Positions 51,351-59,754 of a stretch of 64,000 nt of DNA are shown one piece after another. A model generated the notes under the pieces. It made no database searches. It saw only the letters and a program-made list of their open reading frames with translations, and had not been told where the DNA came from. Numbering within the stretch: the first letter of the stretch is position 1; each line of letters begins with the position of its first letter. Origin of the DNA: Radicibacter daui (GTDB taxonomy: Bacteria; Pseudomonadota; Alphaproteobacteria; Radicibacterales; Radicibacteraceae); contig CP131057.1 in assembly GCA_030657355.1 (NCBI GenBank), positions 1 to 64,000 of the forward strand, read 5' to 3'. The translations under genes were made by a program, and so were the position numbers.

Positions 51351-53564
51351 ATGAAGGCAGAAGAAGAAGTCGCACTGCGGGCGGCGGTCGCCGCCGCACC
51401 TGCCGAAGCCATGCCGCGCGCGGCGCTGGGCGTCTGGCTTTGTCAGGCCGGGCGGGTCGCCGAGGGCGAGGCCGTGCTTGCCGAGGCATCGCAGCGCGAT
51501 CCCGCGGAGCCCCAGATCGCGGTCAATCGCCTGCTCGCGCTGCGTCAGCTCGGCCGCCGGGAGGAAGCGGAGGCGGTTATGGTGCGGGCACTTGCCGCAA
51601 GTCCGCGCCATCCCGACCTGTTGCTGGGGGCGGGCAACCTGCTGGCCGAACTCGGCCGGCCGCTGGAGGCACTGGGCCATTTCGACCGCCTGCTGGAGAT
51701 CAGCCCGGATAATCCCGGCGGCCTTCTCAACCGGGCAAACTGCCTGCGCCTTGGCGGACGCGGCGAGGCGGCGCTTGCGGCCTATCGCCGGCTGATGGAG
51801 GTCGGCTTCAAGCTGCCGGCGGCCTATCTGGGCGAGATTGCCTGCCTTGCCGAACTGAAGGACGGGCCGGGGCTGCTGGCCGCCTTCTCGGCATCGCCGG
51901 TGCGCTTGCCTAAGGGGCTTCTCGATACGGTTGCCCATGTATTGCTGGCGAGCGACCAGATTGCTGCCTTTGAGGCGGCGCTCCGGGACTATGCCGGCTT
52001 GATGGAGGATGCGCAGGCCTGGTTCCTGCTCGGCTTCAGTGCCCTGCGCCGCAGCGATTATGCGGCTGCCGGACCCTTCCTGCAGGAGGCGCTGAAGCTC
52101 GACCGGCTGCATGTGGCCGCGGCTACGGAGCTCGCGACCCTCAGCCTCAACCAGAACAAGGTTTCGGCGGCCGCGGCCATTCTGGAGCCGCTGTTGCCGC
52201 TGGCGGCGGACAATCCCGGCCTCGCCCGGGCGGCGTGCAGCGTTGCCTTGCGGGCCCGGCGCTGGCAGCAGGCCAGCGAGATTGCCGTCGCCGCGCTGGA
52301 AAAGGCGCCGGATGCCTGGGCCTTGTGGTCGACCTACCTTATGGGGCTGCTTTATCGCGACGATCTGAGTGCGGCCGAAATTGTCGATGAACATCGGCGT
52401 TTCGGCTCCGCCATCGAGGCGGCGATAACTCCCTTGCCGGCAAGCGTGCGCCGGCGGGATTTGTCGCCCGCGCGCCGGCTCAGGGTCGGGTATGTCTCGG
52501 GGGACTTCCGTCACCATTCCGTCGCCTACTTCCTTGCCGCCGTGTTGGAAGCGCATGATCCGGCGGCTGTTGAGGTTGTTTGTTATTCAAGCAGCCTCAA
52601 GAGCGACGATATGACGGATCGCTTCCGGCAGATGGCGGGCCTGTGGCGCCAGGTCGCCGATCTTTCCGACGACGCTCTGGCCGCGCAGGTGGTGGAAGAC
52701 CAGATCGACATTTTGGTCGATCTTTCCGGTCACAGTGCGGATAACCGCCTGCCGGTCTTTGCCCGCCGCCCGGCGCCGGTCCAGCTCAGCTGGCTCGGCT
52801 ACCCGCAGACCACGGGGCTGGCGGCAATGGGCTATCGTCTTGTCGATCCGGTAACCGATCCTCCGGAGCCGGCTTTTGTGCGCGGACCCGAGGGGCTGGT
52901 GCGGCTTGAAAATGGCTTTCATGCCTTTGAACTGCTGTCCGTCGCGCCCGCTGTGGGGCCACGGGACCCGGGCCCCGTACGGTTCGGGTCCTTCAACGCG
53001 CTTTCCAAGATATCGCCAACGACGCTCGACCTCTGGGCCTCCGTGCTGCTTGCATTGCCGGACAGCCGGCTGGTGCTGAAGGCCGCCGGGCTTGACGATG
53101 CCGGACTTGCCGCAGCTCTGAGCGATAATCTGGCAGGCCGCGGCGTTGCTCCCGGCCGGATCGATTTTCTGCCCTGGGCCGGCGGGCAGGCGGAGCATCT
53201 GGCGCTTTATGCCGGCATCGATATTGCGCTCGATACCTTTCCCTACAGCGGCACAACGACGACCTGCGAGGCTGCCGCGATGGGGGTGCCGACGGTGACG
53301 CTCAAGGGCAGCAGCCATCCGGCCCGGGTTTCGGCGAGCCTGCTGTTCCGCATGGGGCTTCAGGAACTGGTGGCCGAAACGCCGCAGGATTTCACCACCA
53401 TCGCCGTTGCTCTGGCTGGCGACAAAAACAGGCTTGGCGAATTGCGCCAGAGCTTGCGTCAACGTCTGGAAGCCTCTCCTGTCGGAGATCCGGTGCGAAT
53501 GGCGCGGGCGTTGGAGGCGGCCTACCGGGCGCTGTGGCAGCGCAGTCTCGGGCGCAGCGCATGA
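51351..53564 (+). CDS. TPR protein with O-GlcNAc-transferase-like (GT41) domain, copy 2
   Basis: Protein of 737 residues, paralogue of the first copy and divergent from ccmF. TPR units occupy about 1-370. The GT41 part shows GYVSGDFRHHSVAYFLAAVL, VRFGSFNALSKISPTTLDLW and LDTFPYSGTTTTCEAAAMGV. The start at 51351 has no strong ribosome-binding site but follows the family. It ends 36 bp before fliS on the opposite strand. Its position between cytochrome and flagellar genes and its family make a flagellin-modifying role plausible. Confidence 0.87.
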   Translation: MKAEEEVALRAAVAAAPAEAMPRAALGVWLCQAGRVAEGEAVLAEASQRDPAEPQIAVNRLLALRQLGRREEAEAVMVRALAASPRHPDLLLGAGNLLAELGRPLEALGHFDRLLEISPDNPGGLLNRANCLRLGGRGEAALAAYRRLMEVGFKLPAAYLGEIACLAELKDGPGLLAAFSASPVRLPKGLLDTVAHVLLASDQIAAFEAALRDYAGLMEDAQAWFLLGFSALRRSDYAAAGPFLQEALKLDRLHVAAATELATLSLNQNKVSAAAAILEPLLPLAADNPGLARAACSVALRARRWQQASEIAVAALEKAPDAWALWSTYLMGLLYRDDLSAAEIVDEHRRFGSAIEAAITPLPASVRRRDLSPARRLRVGYVSGDFRHHSVAYFLAAVLEAHDPAAVEVVCYSSSLKSDDMTDRFRQMAGLWRQVADLSDDALAAQVVEDQIDILVDLSGHSADNRLPVFARRPAPVQLSWLGYPQTTGLAAMGYRLVDPVTDPPEPAFVRGPEGLVRLENGFHAFELLSVAPAVGPRDPGPVRFGSFNALSKISPTTLDLWASVLLALPDSRLVLKAAGLDDAGLAAALSDNLAGRGVAPGRIDFLPWAGGQAEHLALYAGIDIALDTFPYSGTTTTCEAAAMGVPTVTLKGSSHPARVSASLLFRMGLQELVAETPQDFTTIAVALAGDKNRLGELRQSLRQRLEASPVGDPVRMARALEAAYRALWQRSLGRSA

Positions 53565-53600
53565 AGCGCGCGCAGCATGCAGTAGCGGAGCGGTTTGAGC

Positions 53601-54074
53601 TCAGGCGCTGACGGTAAAACCGCCGGCCGGCATGGTAACCGGCTGTTCGCCGGGCGCGGCGGTGCCGGACTGCTGCGGGGCAGGAGCGCCCGCATGGGGG
53701 ACGGACTGGCCGACCTGGCGCCAAGTCTGTGCCATGGTGCGCAGGCCATCGACAACCACCGAGCAGGCGTCACGATCATTGCGGACATTCACCCGCGTGA
53801 TCATGAGCGACAGGTTGGTATAATAATTGTCGAACACCTCGACCATCTGCTTTGCCTCGTCGACATCTTCGGCAAGGCATTGCTGCAGACCCTTGATGAT
53901 GAGCTGGGCCTTTTCCGTGGCCAGGAAACGCGCCTCGTAATCCTTGGCGTCCAGGGCATTCAGGGCCGTCATCATGTGACGCGCGGCCGTTTCCAGTAAC
54001 ATGGCGACCTGGTCGGCCGGGCTTGCCGCGGCGACGGAACGGTTGCGATAGGTCTGGTTTGCGTAGGCGCTCAT
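53601..54074 (-). CDS. fliS: Flagellin export chaperone FliS
   Basis: Cytoplasmic chaperone of 157 residues that caps the C-terminal helix of flagellin before export. It matches FliS: YANQTYRNRSVAAASPADQV then AMLLETAARHMMTALNALDA, and MVEVFDNYYTNLSLMITRVN. The C-terminal 35 residues are a proline- and glycine-rich tail not usual for FliS. It lies 69 bp after the fliD stop on the same strand, the normal fliD-fliS order. Confidence 0.9.
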   Translation of the reverse strand: MSAYANQTYRNRSVAAASPADQVAMLLETAARHMMTALNALDAKDYEARFLATEKAQLIIKGLQQCLAEDVDEAKQMVEVFDNYYTNLSLMITRVNVRNDRDACSVVVDGLRTMAQTWRQVGQSVPHAGAPAPQQSGTAAPGEQPVTMPAGGFTVSA

Positions 54075-54143
54075 ACCCTTACCTTACTCCTCGTGGCCTG
54101 TCCGTCCAACGCTCTCTTTGGGATGTGTGGCTCCGGAGCCGCG

Positions 54144-56945
54144 TCAGCTGCTGGAGCCGGTGTTGGTATAGGCCTTCAGAGTGTTCTGGGTGTTGTTGAG
54201 TTCGGCCAGCAGGGACTGCACCTGGGTGAACTGGCTCTGCATGCGGGCCAGATAGCTGGTCAGGTTATCTTCAAGGCGGGAAATCTGATCCTCAAGCTTG
54301 GTATTCTTGGCGGTCAGATTGTCCATCTCGCTTTTCATGCTGCCGTTCGTCTGATCCATGACACTGGTCAGGTAGCCGGCGGCGATGTCCGCGATGCCAT
54401 CGGTAATCTTGAAGGTGGTCGAGACCGAAGCCTGACCGGGCCTGATGTCTCCGCCGGAATAGGCAAAGACGAAACCATCGAGATCGCCGGTGCCCCGGAT
54501 GATGCCGTTATCGACGGTGCCGTTGTAGCCGCGCACTTCCCAGTCGTTGTAGGAGCCCGGGGTGGTCGCGGCGTAATCGCTGACGGTGAAGCTGAGCTTG
54601 CCGGTGGTGGAGTCATAGCCGGAGACGGTGCCAATGATGTAGGTGCCATCTTCGTCACCATTCTTGGCAATCTCGATCTTGTCGCCCGCAGCAAAGCTTT
54701 TGCCGGCCTGGATCGTCATCTCATGTTCGGTGGTCAGGAAGTCCGAGGCCGAGAGATCGAGGCTGGTGCCCTGACGCACGACATCGACATTCGACAGCGT
54801 GCCGGTGCCGGATTTGTCGATCATCGTGTACTGAACGGTCTTGGTCGCGCTGTCATACCCCGTGACCTTGGCGGTCATGTACTGGGTTGCATCACTCTGG
54901 CTGGAAACCTTGATAACGTCTCCGACGCCATAGGCCGTGTCCGTATCGAGCACGAAGCTGCCCGAGCTGCTGGACTTGGCGGCAAACAGGTCGATCCCGA
55001 CGGTGGAGGCCGTTGAAGTCAGGGTGGAGGAGGTGGCGGTATTGCCTTCGTAATTGAGCAATACCTCCTCGCGGTCCATGTTGAGGGTCCAGTTGGTGAT
55101 CGGACCGGTTGCATCCTGATTGGATTTGCCGACCACCTTCATGGACACGGAACCGCCAACGGAATCGTCGACGGCAGTGATGGTGGCGACGAAGAAGTTA
55201 TTGGAGTCGTTGGCGTCGACCATCTGGACGGACTGGCCGACCTTGAGGCCGCCATTGACGCCCATATTCTGCACATCAATGCTGTTGATATCGAAGGTCA
55301 GCACGTTGTCGGCTTGCAGCACGTCCATCTCGATGCCGCCGGCCGGGTTCGTCACTGTCGTGCCCCGCACTTCGCCGCGGTTTCGGATGACAGCTTCGAC
55401 AGTGCCTCCCGCCAGAGAGTTCGGGATGACATCCGGACGGTCAATCGACGAAAACTCGGGATTGCTGCTGGTTGCCTGATAGGAGAAGACAGCCTTCACC
55501 TGGTCGAAATTGGTCAGCAGCGCGTTGTTGAGCTTGGTGTCGTCGATGGTCAGCTTGTTGCTGGCATCAAGCGTGATGCCGACATCGGCCAGGGTTGAGT
55601 AGCTGCCGGTGCCAAGCTCGATGCCGAGCGCGCTGCCGGTGATGGCGGAACGCAACTGCTGGCTCACGGAGCGCAGCAGGCTGTTGCCGTAGAGCAGCGC
55701 ATCTTCCGATACCGTGCCGTCACTGCCGATGGCCGACTGTGCTTTGATGAAATCCCGCAATGCGTTGTAGGAATCCACGAAGTCGGTGATGGCGGTCTTG
55801 GCAGTCGAGACGTCGTCTTCGACCGACACATTGATGGTGTCGTTCGGGGCGCTGTCGTAAATCTGGAAAGTCAGGCCGGAGATCAGATCGTCGAAGGTGT
55901 TGGTGCTGCGCACGGCGACGAGGCCGTTATATTCCACCTTGGCCGAAAGCTGCTCTTCGAACTTGCCGTCGGTGAGGCCGAGCACACTGGTCGCATTGGC
56001 ATCGGCGGTGATGTTCAGCGGGCTGTTGGAATTGGTGGAGTTGATGAGCAGCCGCACCGACCCGTCTGCCTGCGAATAGACGCTGGAAGAGACGTTGGCG
56101 ATGCCCAGGCCGTTGATATAGTCCGACAGCTCCTGAACGGTGACCACACCGTCGCCGCCGGCTGCCGCACTGAGATCGAGCGCCGTGCCGTTGATGGAGA
56201 TCGAATCCGTCGTGGAAAGGCCGGTATTGGCCGCTTTGGACGCAAAGCTCTGCGAAGTCTGCTGCAATGAGCTGAAATTCAGATCGGAGAGCACGCCCGC
56301 ATCGCCGCCGATATCGAGCACCTCGCCGGTTTCCGTGCCGCTGATGACCAGACGATAGTTGCCGTCGCTCAGCTGCAGCACCTGTGCCTTGGCGTTGGCC
56401 GCCGTCGATTTGGCATTGATGGCATTGGCGACATCGGTGAGCGACATGTTCGCGGTCAGCGCGATATTGGTGCCGTTGATGCTCAGGTTGCCGGCAGAGG
56501 TGATAACTGCAGCGGTCTTGCTGGACTGCGCCTGGGCGAGCTTCTGGTCAGCCGTTGCCGTTTGCAGCACCTTGATCTGGAACGTACCGGTCGCGGCCGC
56601 TGAAGTGGCGCTGATCCCGATAACGGCGTCCGGATTGGAGAGGGTGCCTGAGGTTGTATAGGCGGCCTTGCCCTCGAAAGCGTCGGTCACCGAGCTGAGG
56701 AGCCCGGGATTGCGCAGCAGAGTGGACGCCGCCTGAAAATTGGTGAGCAGGGTCTGGAAATCGGTGAGCGCGGACAGCTTTTTGGTGTTGGTGTCGATGA
56801 GCGTCTGCTTCTGGGTAATCGGAACCCGCTTGGCTTCCTCAAGGTTCTTGAGGATGTCCTCGACATTCACACCCAGAACCTGGGTGTTCAGCGTGGTCGT
56901 GCCGTTGGAGTTCGTCTGGATATTGCCGAAGCTGATGTCTGCCAT
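54144..56945 (-). CDS. fliD: Flagellar filament cap protein FliD, unusually long
   Basis: Filament cap of 933 residues, against the usual 450-650. The conserved N terminus reads GVNVEDILKNLEEAKRVPIT, and the C-terminal coiled coil (NLTAKNTKLEDQISRLEDNL, MQSQFTQVQSLLAELNNTQN) matches the D0 and D1 helices of FliD. Between about 555 and 810 sits an insert with three similar modules, near 565-620, 670-725 and 752-803 (pattern VGDxIxI then GTVxGYDSxTGxLxF), recalling motifs common in phage tail and receptor-binding proteins. A good AGGAG site precedes the ATG at 56945. The gene is followed by fliS. Confidence 0.9.
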   Translation of the reverse strand: MADISFGNIQTNSNGTTTLNTQVLGVNVEDILKNLEEAKRVPITQKQTLIDTNTKKLSALTDFQTLLTNFQAASTLLRNPGLLSSVTDAFEGKAAYTTSGTLSNPDAVIGISATSAAATGTFQIKVLQTATADQKLAQAQSSKTAAVITSAGNLSINGTNIALTANMSLTDVANAINAKSTAANAKAQVLQLSDGNYRLVISGTETGEVLDIGGDAGVLSDLNFSSLQQTSQSFASKAANTGLSTTDSISINGTALDLSAAAGGDGVVTVQELSDYINGLGIANVSSSVYSQADGSVRLLINSTNSNSPLNITADANATSVLGLTDGKFEEQLSAKVEYNGLVAVRSTNTFDDLISGLTFQIYDSAPNDTINVSVEDDVSTAKTAITDFVDSYNALRDFIKAQSAIGSDGTVSEDALLYGNSLLRSVSQQLRSAITGSALGIELGTGSYSTLADVGITLDASNKLTIDDTKLNNALLTNFDQVKAVFSYQATSSNPEFSSIDRPDVIPNSLAGGTVEAVIRNRGEVRGTTVTNPAGGIEMDVLQADNVLTFDINSIDVQNMGVNGGLKVGQSVQMVDANDSNNFFVATITAVDDSVGGSVSMKVVGKSNQDATGPITNWTLNMDREEVLLNYEGNTATSSTLTSTASTVGIDLFAAKSSSSGSFVLDTDTAYGVGDVIKVSSQSDATQYMTAKVTGYDSATKTVQYTMIDKSGTGTLSNVDVVRQGTSLDLSASDFLTTEHEMTIQAGKSFAAGDKIEIAKNGDEDGTYIIGTVSGYDSTTGKLSFTVSDYAATTPGSYNDWEVRGYNGTVDNGIIRGTGDLDGFVFAYSGGDIRPGQASVSTTFKITDGIADIAAGYLTSVMDQTNGSMKSEMDNLTAKNTKLEDQISRLEDNLTSYLARMQSQFTQVQSLLAELNNTQNTLKAYTNTGSSS

Positions 56946-57207
56946 TTGAAGCTCTCCTGCCCTCCGGGGCGCCACTTTCCGGGAGTGCCGGAAAATCTTG
57001 CCAGAAACGGGGAAAGGCGGCTGCTCAAAACTGCCTGACCCGTAGAGAAGGCGATTGCCGACGGCACAAAATGCCCGTCTGGATATTTGCTGCCGATGGC
57101 TTATGCAAGCTGTGGGCCGTTTTTGCCCCAGGCGATGCCGTATCGGTCGAGCTTTCCAGTGTGCCGCTTGCCGGCGATGCTCAGGCGCTGTGCGCCCGGT
57201 CCGACGG

Positions 57208-57245
57208 CCCCGGATGCCGCCTCCCGAAGGAGACGGCATCCGGGG
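57208..57245. terminator. Strong hairpin downstream of flagellin A
   Basis: CCCCGGATGCCG pairs with its complement across 57208-57245, with a mismatch and a further 4-bp inner stem. It lies in the 324-bp gap between the fliD start and the flagellin A stop. No T tract follows on the minus strand, so it may be a terminator or a 3' stabilising hairpin. Confidence 0.7.
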
Positions 57246-57269
57246 TTTCGTCAGCTGATGTTGTCAGGC

Positions 57270-59453
57270 TTAGCCGATGAGACGCAGCAGCTGCTGCGGC
57301 ATCTGGTTGGCCTGGGCCAGCATGGAAACGCCGGCCTGCATCAGGGTCTGGGACTTGGTGAAGGAGATCATTTCGGAAGCCATGTCGACATCATAGAAGG
57401 TGCCGCGGGCTGCCGAGGAGTTCTCCACCTGGGTCGAGATGTTGGCCTGGATGAACTCGAACCGGCTCTGCTGGGCGCCGATGTTGGCAAGCCCGGTGTT
57501 GACGGTGTTGAGAGCGCTGTCCAGGGCGATGCTGGCCTTGCGGGCATCATCCTTGGTGTTGATGTTCATACCGGTAAGGCCGAGGGCATCGACGGTCGCG
57601 GCGGTCATGTTGACCGTGAGATCGTCGCCCGCGATTTCAGAGACCTGGAACACGAAGTTCTGGCCGCTGCCCTTGCCGACATTGAACACCATCTGGGTCA
57701 TGTCCTTGCTCGAGTCGAAGGTGTTGCCATTCGAACCGAGGGTCAGGGACAGACCATTGGAGAACTGAACCGTCTGATTGCCATCCGAGCTGACCTTGGC
57801 CTTGAGAACGGTGACACCGTCCGTCAGCTTGAAGGTCTTGTCGTCGGCGCTGTAGGACAGGGAATAAGTGCCGGGTTCGGTGGTCGCGGACGCCTTGATG
57901 GTCTGGTTCACGCCCATTTCGAAGCCATTATAGCCATCGTTATTGGCGGAAGCGGACTGGAAGCGTGCCGGGTTAGCACCGGAGGTGGGGTCGAGACCGA
58001 GCAGGCGCTGCAGGCCGACCTGCAGTTCCGGAAGGGTGTCGAGAGAGGTGCTGGCCGTCGAGCTGAGGTTCAACGAGATGACGTTGTCAGCATCCGTGGT
58101 GCTGATGAGGTTCAGCTGGCCGTTGTTGGTGGCGGAGAAGCCCTTGGCCTGGAAGGTCTGGCTGCCGACGACGAGAGAAACGTCGAAGGCGGAGCCGTTC
58201 TTCGTGACCGTGACACCGCTCGCCACGCCGTCGATGAAGCCGGCAGTGTTGGTGGTGTTGATGGAACCCGAGAAGCCGGCCGTGGCGGTGTTGAGACCGA
58301 AGGCGGATTCGGAGTTGCCGATATTGAAGGTGGCGCCACCGAGCAGGTTCTGCAGGTTGGTCTGGAAGGAACCAGCCGTGCTGAGGGTAGAGGAAGCGGT
58401 GGAGCCATAGTTGATGGCCAGCACGTTGCCGCTGTCGCGGGTGCTGGTGAGCTTCAGCACGCCGCCGTCGGTGACGGTGACGGACGAAGCACGGAAGGTT
58501 TCACCATCGATCACGGCCTGGACGGTGTAGTCGCTGGCGGAGCCATTGACGGTGATATTAGCGGCGGCGGTGGTGCCCTGGACCACGCCACTGGAGGCGT
58601 CGAGGTTCAGGAGCGAAGTGGTGTTGAAGCCGCTGGAGGTCGTGCCGGCGCTGGAGATGCTTTCGGCATAACCGACCTGGAGGGTGGAGTTCTGCAGCAG
58701 ATTGTTGATCTGCGTTTCCATCTCGCTGTCGGTATCGATGTTGGCAACCGAGGAGCCGACATCGAAAGCGATCTTGTTGCCGGAGTTGGTGCTGCTGGTG
58801 AGCACGAGCACGCCGTTGGCCTGGACCTCGGAGGAACCGGTGAAGGTTTCGCCGTCGATGGCCAGGGTCACAACGCCGTTCGTCACATCGGCGCCAACGG
58901 TGTTGGCGGCGCCAAACACATGCTGGACATAACCCGAGGAAGCAGCGGAGTTGAGCGTGCCGGCAAAGCCGCCCGCACCGGAGTTGAGGCCGGTAGCAGA
59001 CTTGTTGTTGTTGGCATATTCAACCTGGCCCGAGCCGCCGGTGAGCAGCGAGGTGCCGTTGAAACGGGTCTGCTTGGCGGTGCTGTCGACCTGGTTCAGG
59101 AGCAGACCGAATTCCTGCTGGGCGTAGGAGACTTCGGAAGCACCGAGGGTGTCGTTGACGACCTGGGTCGCCAGCACTTTCATGCGGTCGAGCATGTCGG
59201 AGATGTTGGAGAGACCGCCAGCGGCCACCTGCAGCAGGGACGAACCCTGGGAGGCGTTACGGGAGGCTTGTCCGAGCGACGAGATCGTCGAGCGCATCTT
59301 GTTGCTGATGGAGAGCGACGCAGCGTCATCCATCGGCTTGGTGATGCGGGTGCCCGAGGACATGCGGGCGATGGACGCGGAAGAGGAATTGCTGTTGGTG
59401 TCCAGATTGCGCTTGGCAGTCAGGGCAGCCGTGTTGGTGCTGACGGAAATCAT
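57270..59453 (-). CDS. Flagellin, copy A (727 residues)
   Basis: Filament subunit of 727 residues. The conserved N-terminal helices (MISVSTNTAALTAKRNL, then AASLSISNKMRSTISSLGQA) and the C-terminal helix (YDVDMASEMISFTKSQTLMQ, ending QQLLRLIG) are typical. The middle is long, with three similar units of about 113 residues at roughly 156-270, 275-385 and 386-487, each centred on a DGETF or GSQTF motif. That makes it much larger than usual alphaproteobacterial flagellins. The start at 59453 matches the N-terminal helix. It is preceded by a promoter and hairpin leader shared with copy B. Confidence 0.95.
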   Translation of the reverse strand: MISVSTNTAALTAKRNLDTNSNSSSASIARMSSGTRITKPMDDAASLSISNKMRSTISSLGQASRNASQGSSLLQVAAGGLSNISDMLDRMKVLATQVVNDTLGASEVSYAQQEFGLLLNQVDSTAKQTRFNGTSLLTGGSGQVEYANNNKSATGLNSGAGGFAGTLNSAASSGYVQHVFGAANTVGADVTNGVVTLAIDGETFTGSSEVQANGVLVLTSSTNSGNKIAFDVGSSVANIDTDSEMETQINNLLQNSTLQVGYAESISSAGTTSSGFNTTSLLNLDASSGVVQGTTAAANITVNGSASDYTVQAVIDGETFRASSVTVTDGGVLKLTSTRDSGNVLAINYGSTASSTLSTAGSFQTNLQNLLGGATFNIGNSESAFGLNTATAGFSGSINTTNTAGFIDGVASGVTVTKNGSAFDVSLVVGSQTFQAKGFSATNNGQLNLISTTDADNVISLNLSSTASTSLDTLPELQVGLQRLLGLDPTSGANPARFQSASANNDGYNGFEMGVNQTIKASATTEPGTYSLSYSADDKTFKLTDGVTVLKAKVSSDGNQTVQFSNGLSLTLGSNGNTFDSSKDMTQMVFNVGKGSGQNFVFQVSEIAGDDLTVNMTAATVDALGLTGMNINTKDDARKASIALDSALNTVNTGLANIGAQQSRFEFIQANISTQVENSSAARGTFYDVDMASEMISFTKSQTLMQAGVSMLAQANQMPQQLLRLIG

Positions 59454-59520
59454 TTCAAATGTCCTCGCATCTTGCGATTTCCACACCTCATACCTGAGGC
59501 GGGAGCCATCTTGGCTTCCG
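59454..59520 (-). promoter_or_regulatory. Structured 5' leader of flagellin A
   Basis: Three hairpins can be drawn on the transcript. The first, at 59500-59520, pairs GGAAGCC with GGCTCCC-type bases around AAGAT. The second, at 59484-59501, is a 6-bp stem with loop AGGTAT. The third, near 59463-59477, pairs TCGCA with TGCGA and places the GAGG ribosome-binding site beside it. The same layout occurs in copy B with compensating changes. Confidence 0.7.
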
Positions 59521-59522
59521 TA

Positions 59523-59551
59523 ATATTAAGGAAATGGCGGGCAAGAGGCAA
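59523..59551 (-). promoter_or_regulatory. Candidate sigma-70-type promoter of flagellin A
   Basis: TTGCCT (59551-59546) and TAATAT (59528-59523) are separated by 17 bp on the minus strand. The predicted start of transcription falls at the base of the first leader hairpin. Confidence 0.6.
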
Positions 59552-59690
59552 GCACAATGCCGCGCAGGGCGCGCGGGGGCCAGAGCCGGGGACGTGGTCT
59601 AAACGTCTGAATTGGCTGCCGTTCTGGCAGGGTTCACAAAATGAGGAACTGGATCAAAAGGATAGGGTGTTCTGGTCGGGATACCTCTGG

Positions 59691-59727
59691 AAAAGAAAGG
59701 GCCCCGGCGTTTTGTTCGCCGGGGCCC
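59691..59727 (-). terminator. Rho-independent terminator of flagellin B
   Basis: An 11-bp perfect stem, GGGCCCCGGCG (59699-59709) with CGCCGGGGCCC (59717-59727), has a 7-nt loop. On the minus strand it is followed by TTTCTTTT. It begins 28 bp after the flagellin B stop. Confidence 0.9.
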
Positions 59728-59754
59728 TCGTTTTAGCCCTTTGCTGTTTCAGGC

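Noticed and set aside
49255-51354. 699-codon plus-strand open frame opposite ccmF
   Set aside because: It is a shadow of a clearly conserved membrane protein gene in GC-rich DNA; its translation is rich in His, Gln and Arg with no fold.
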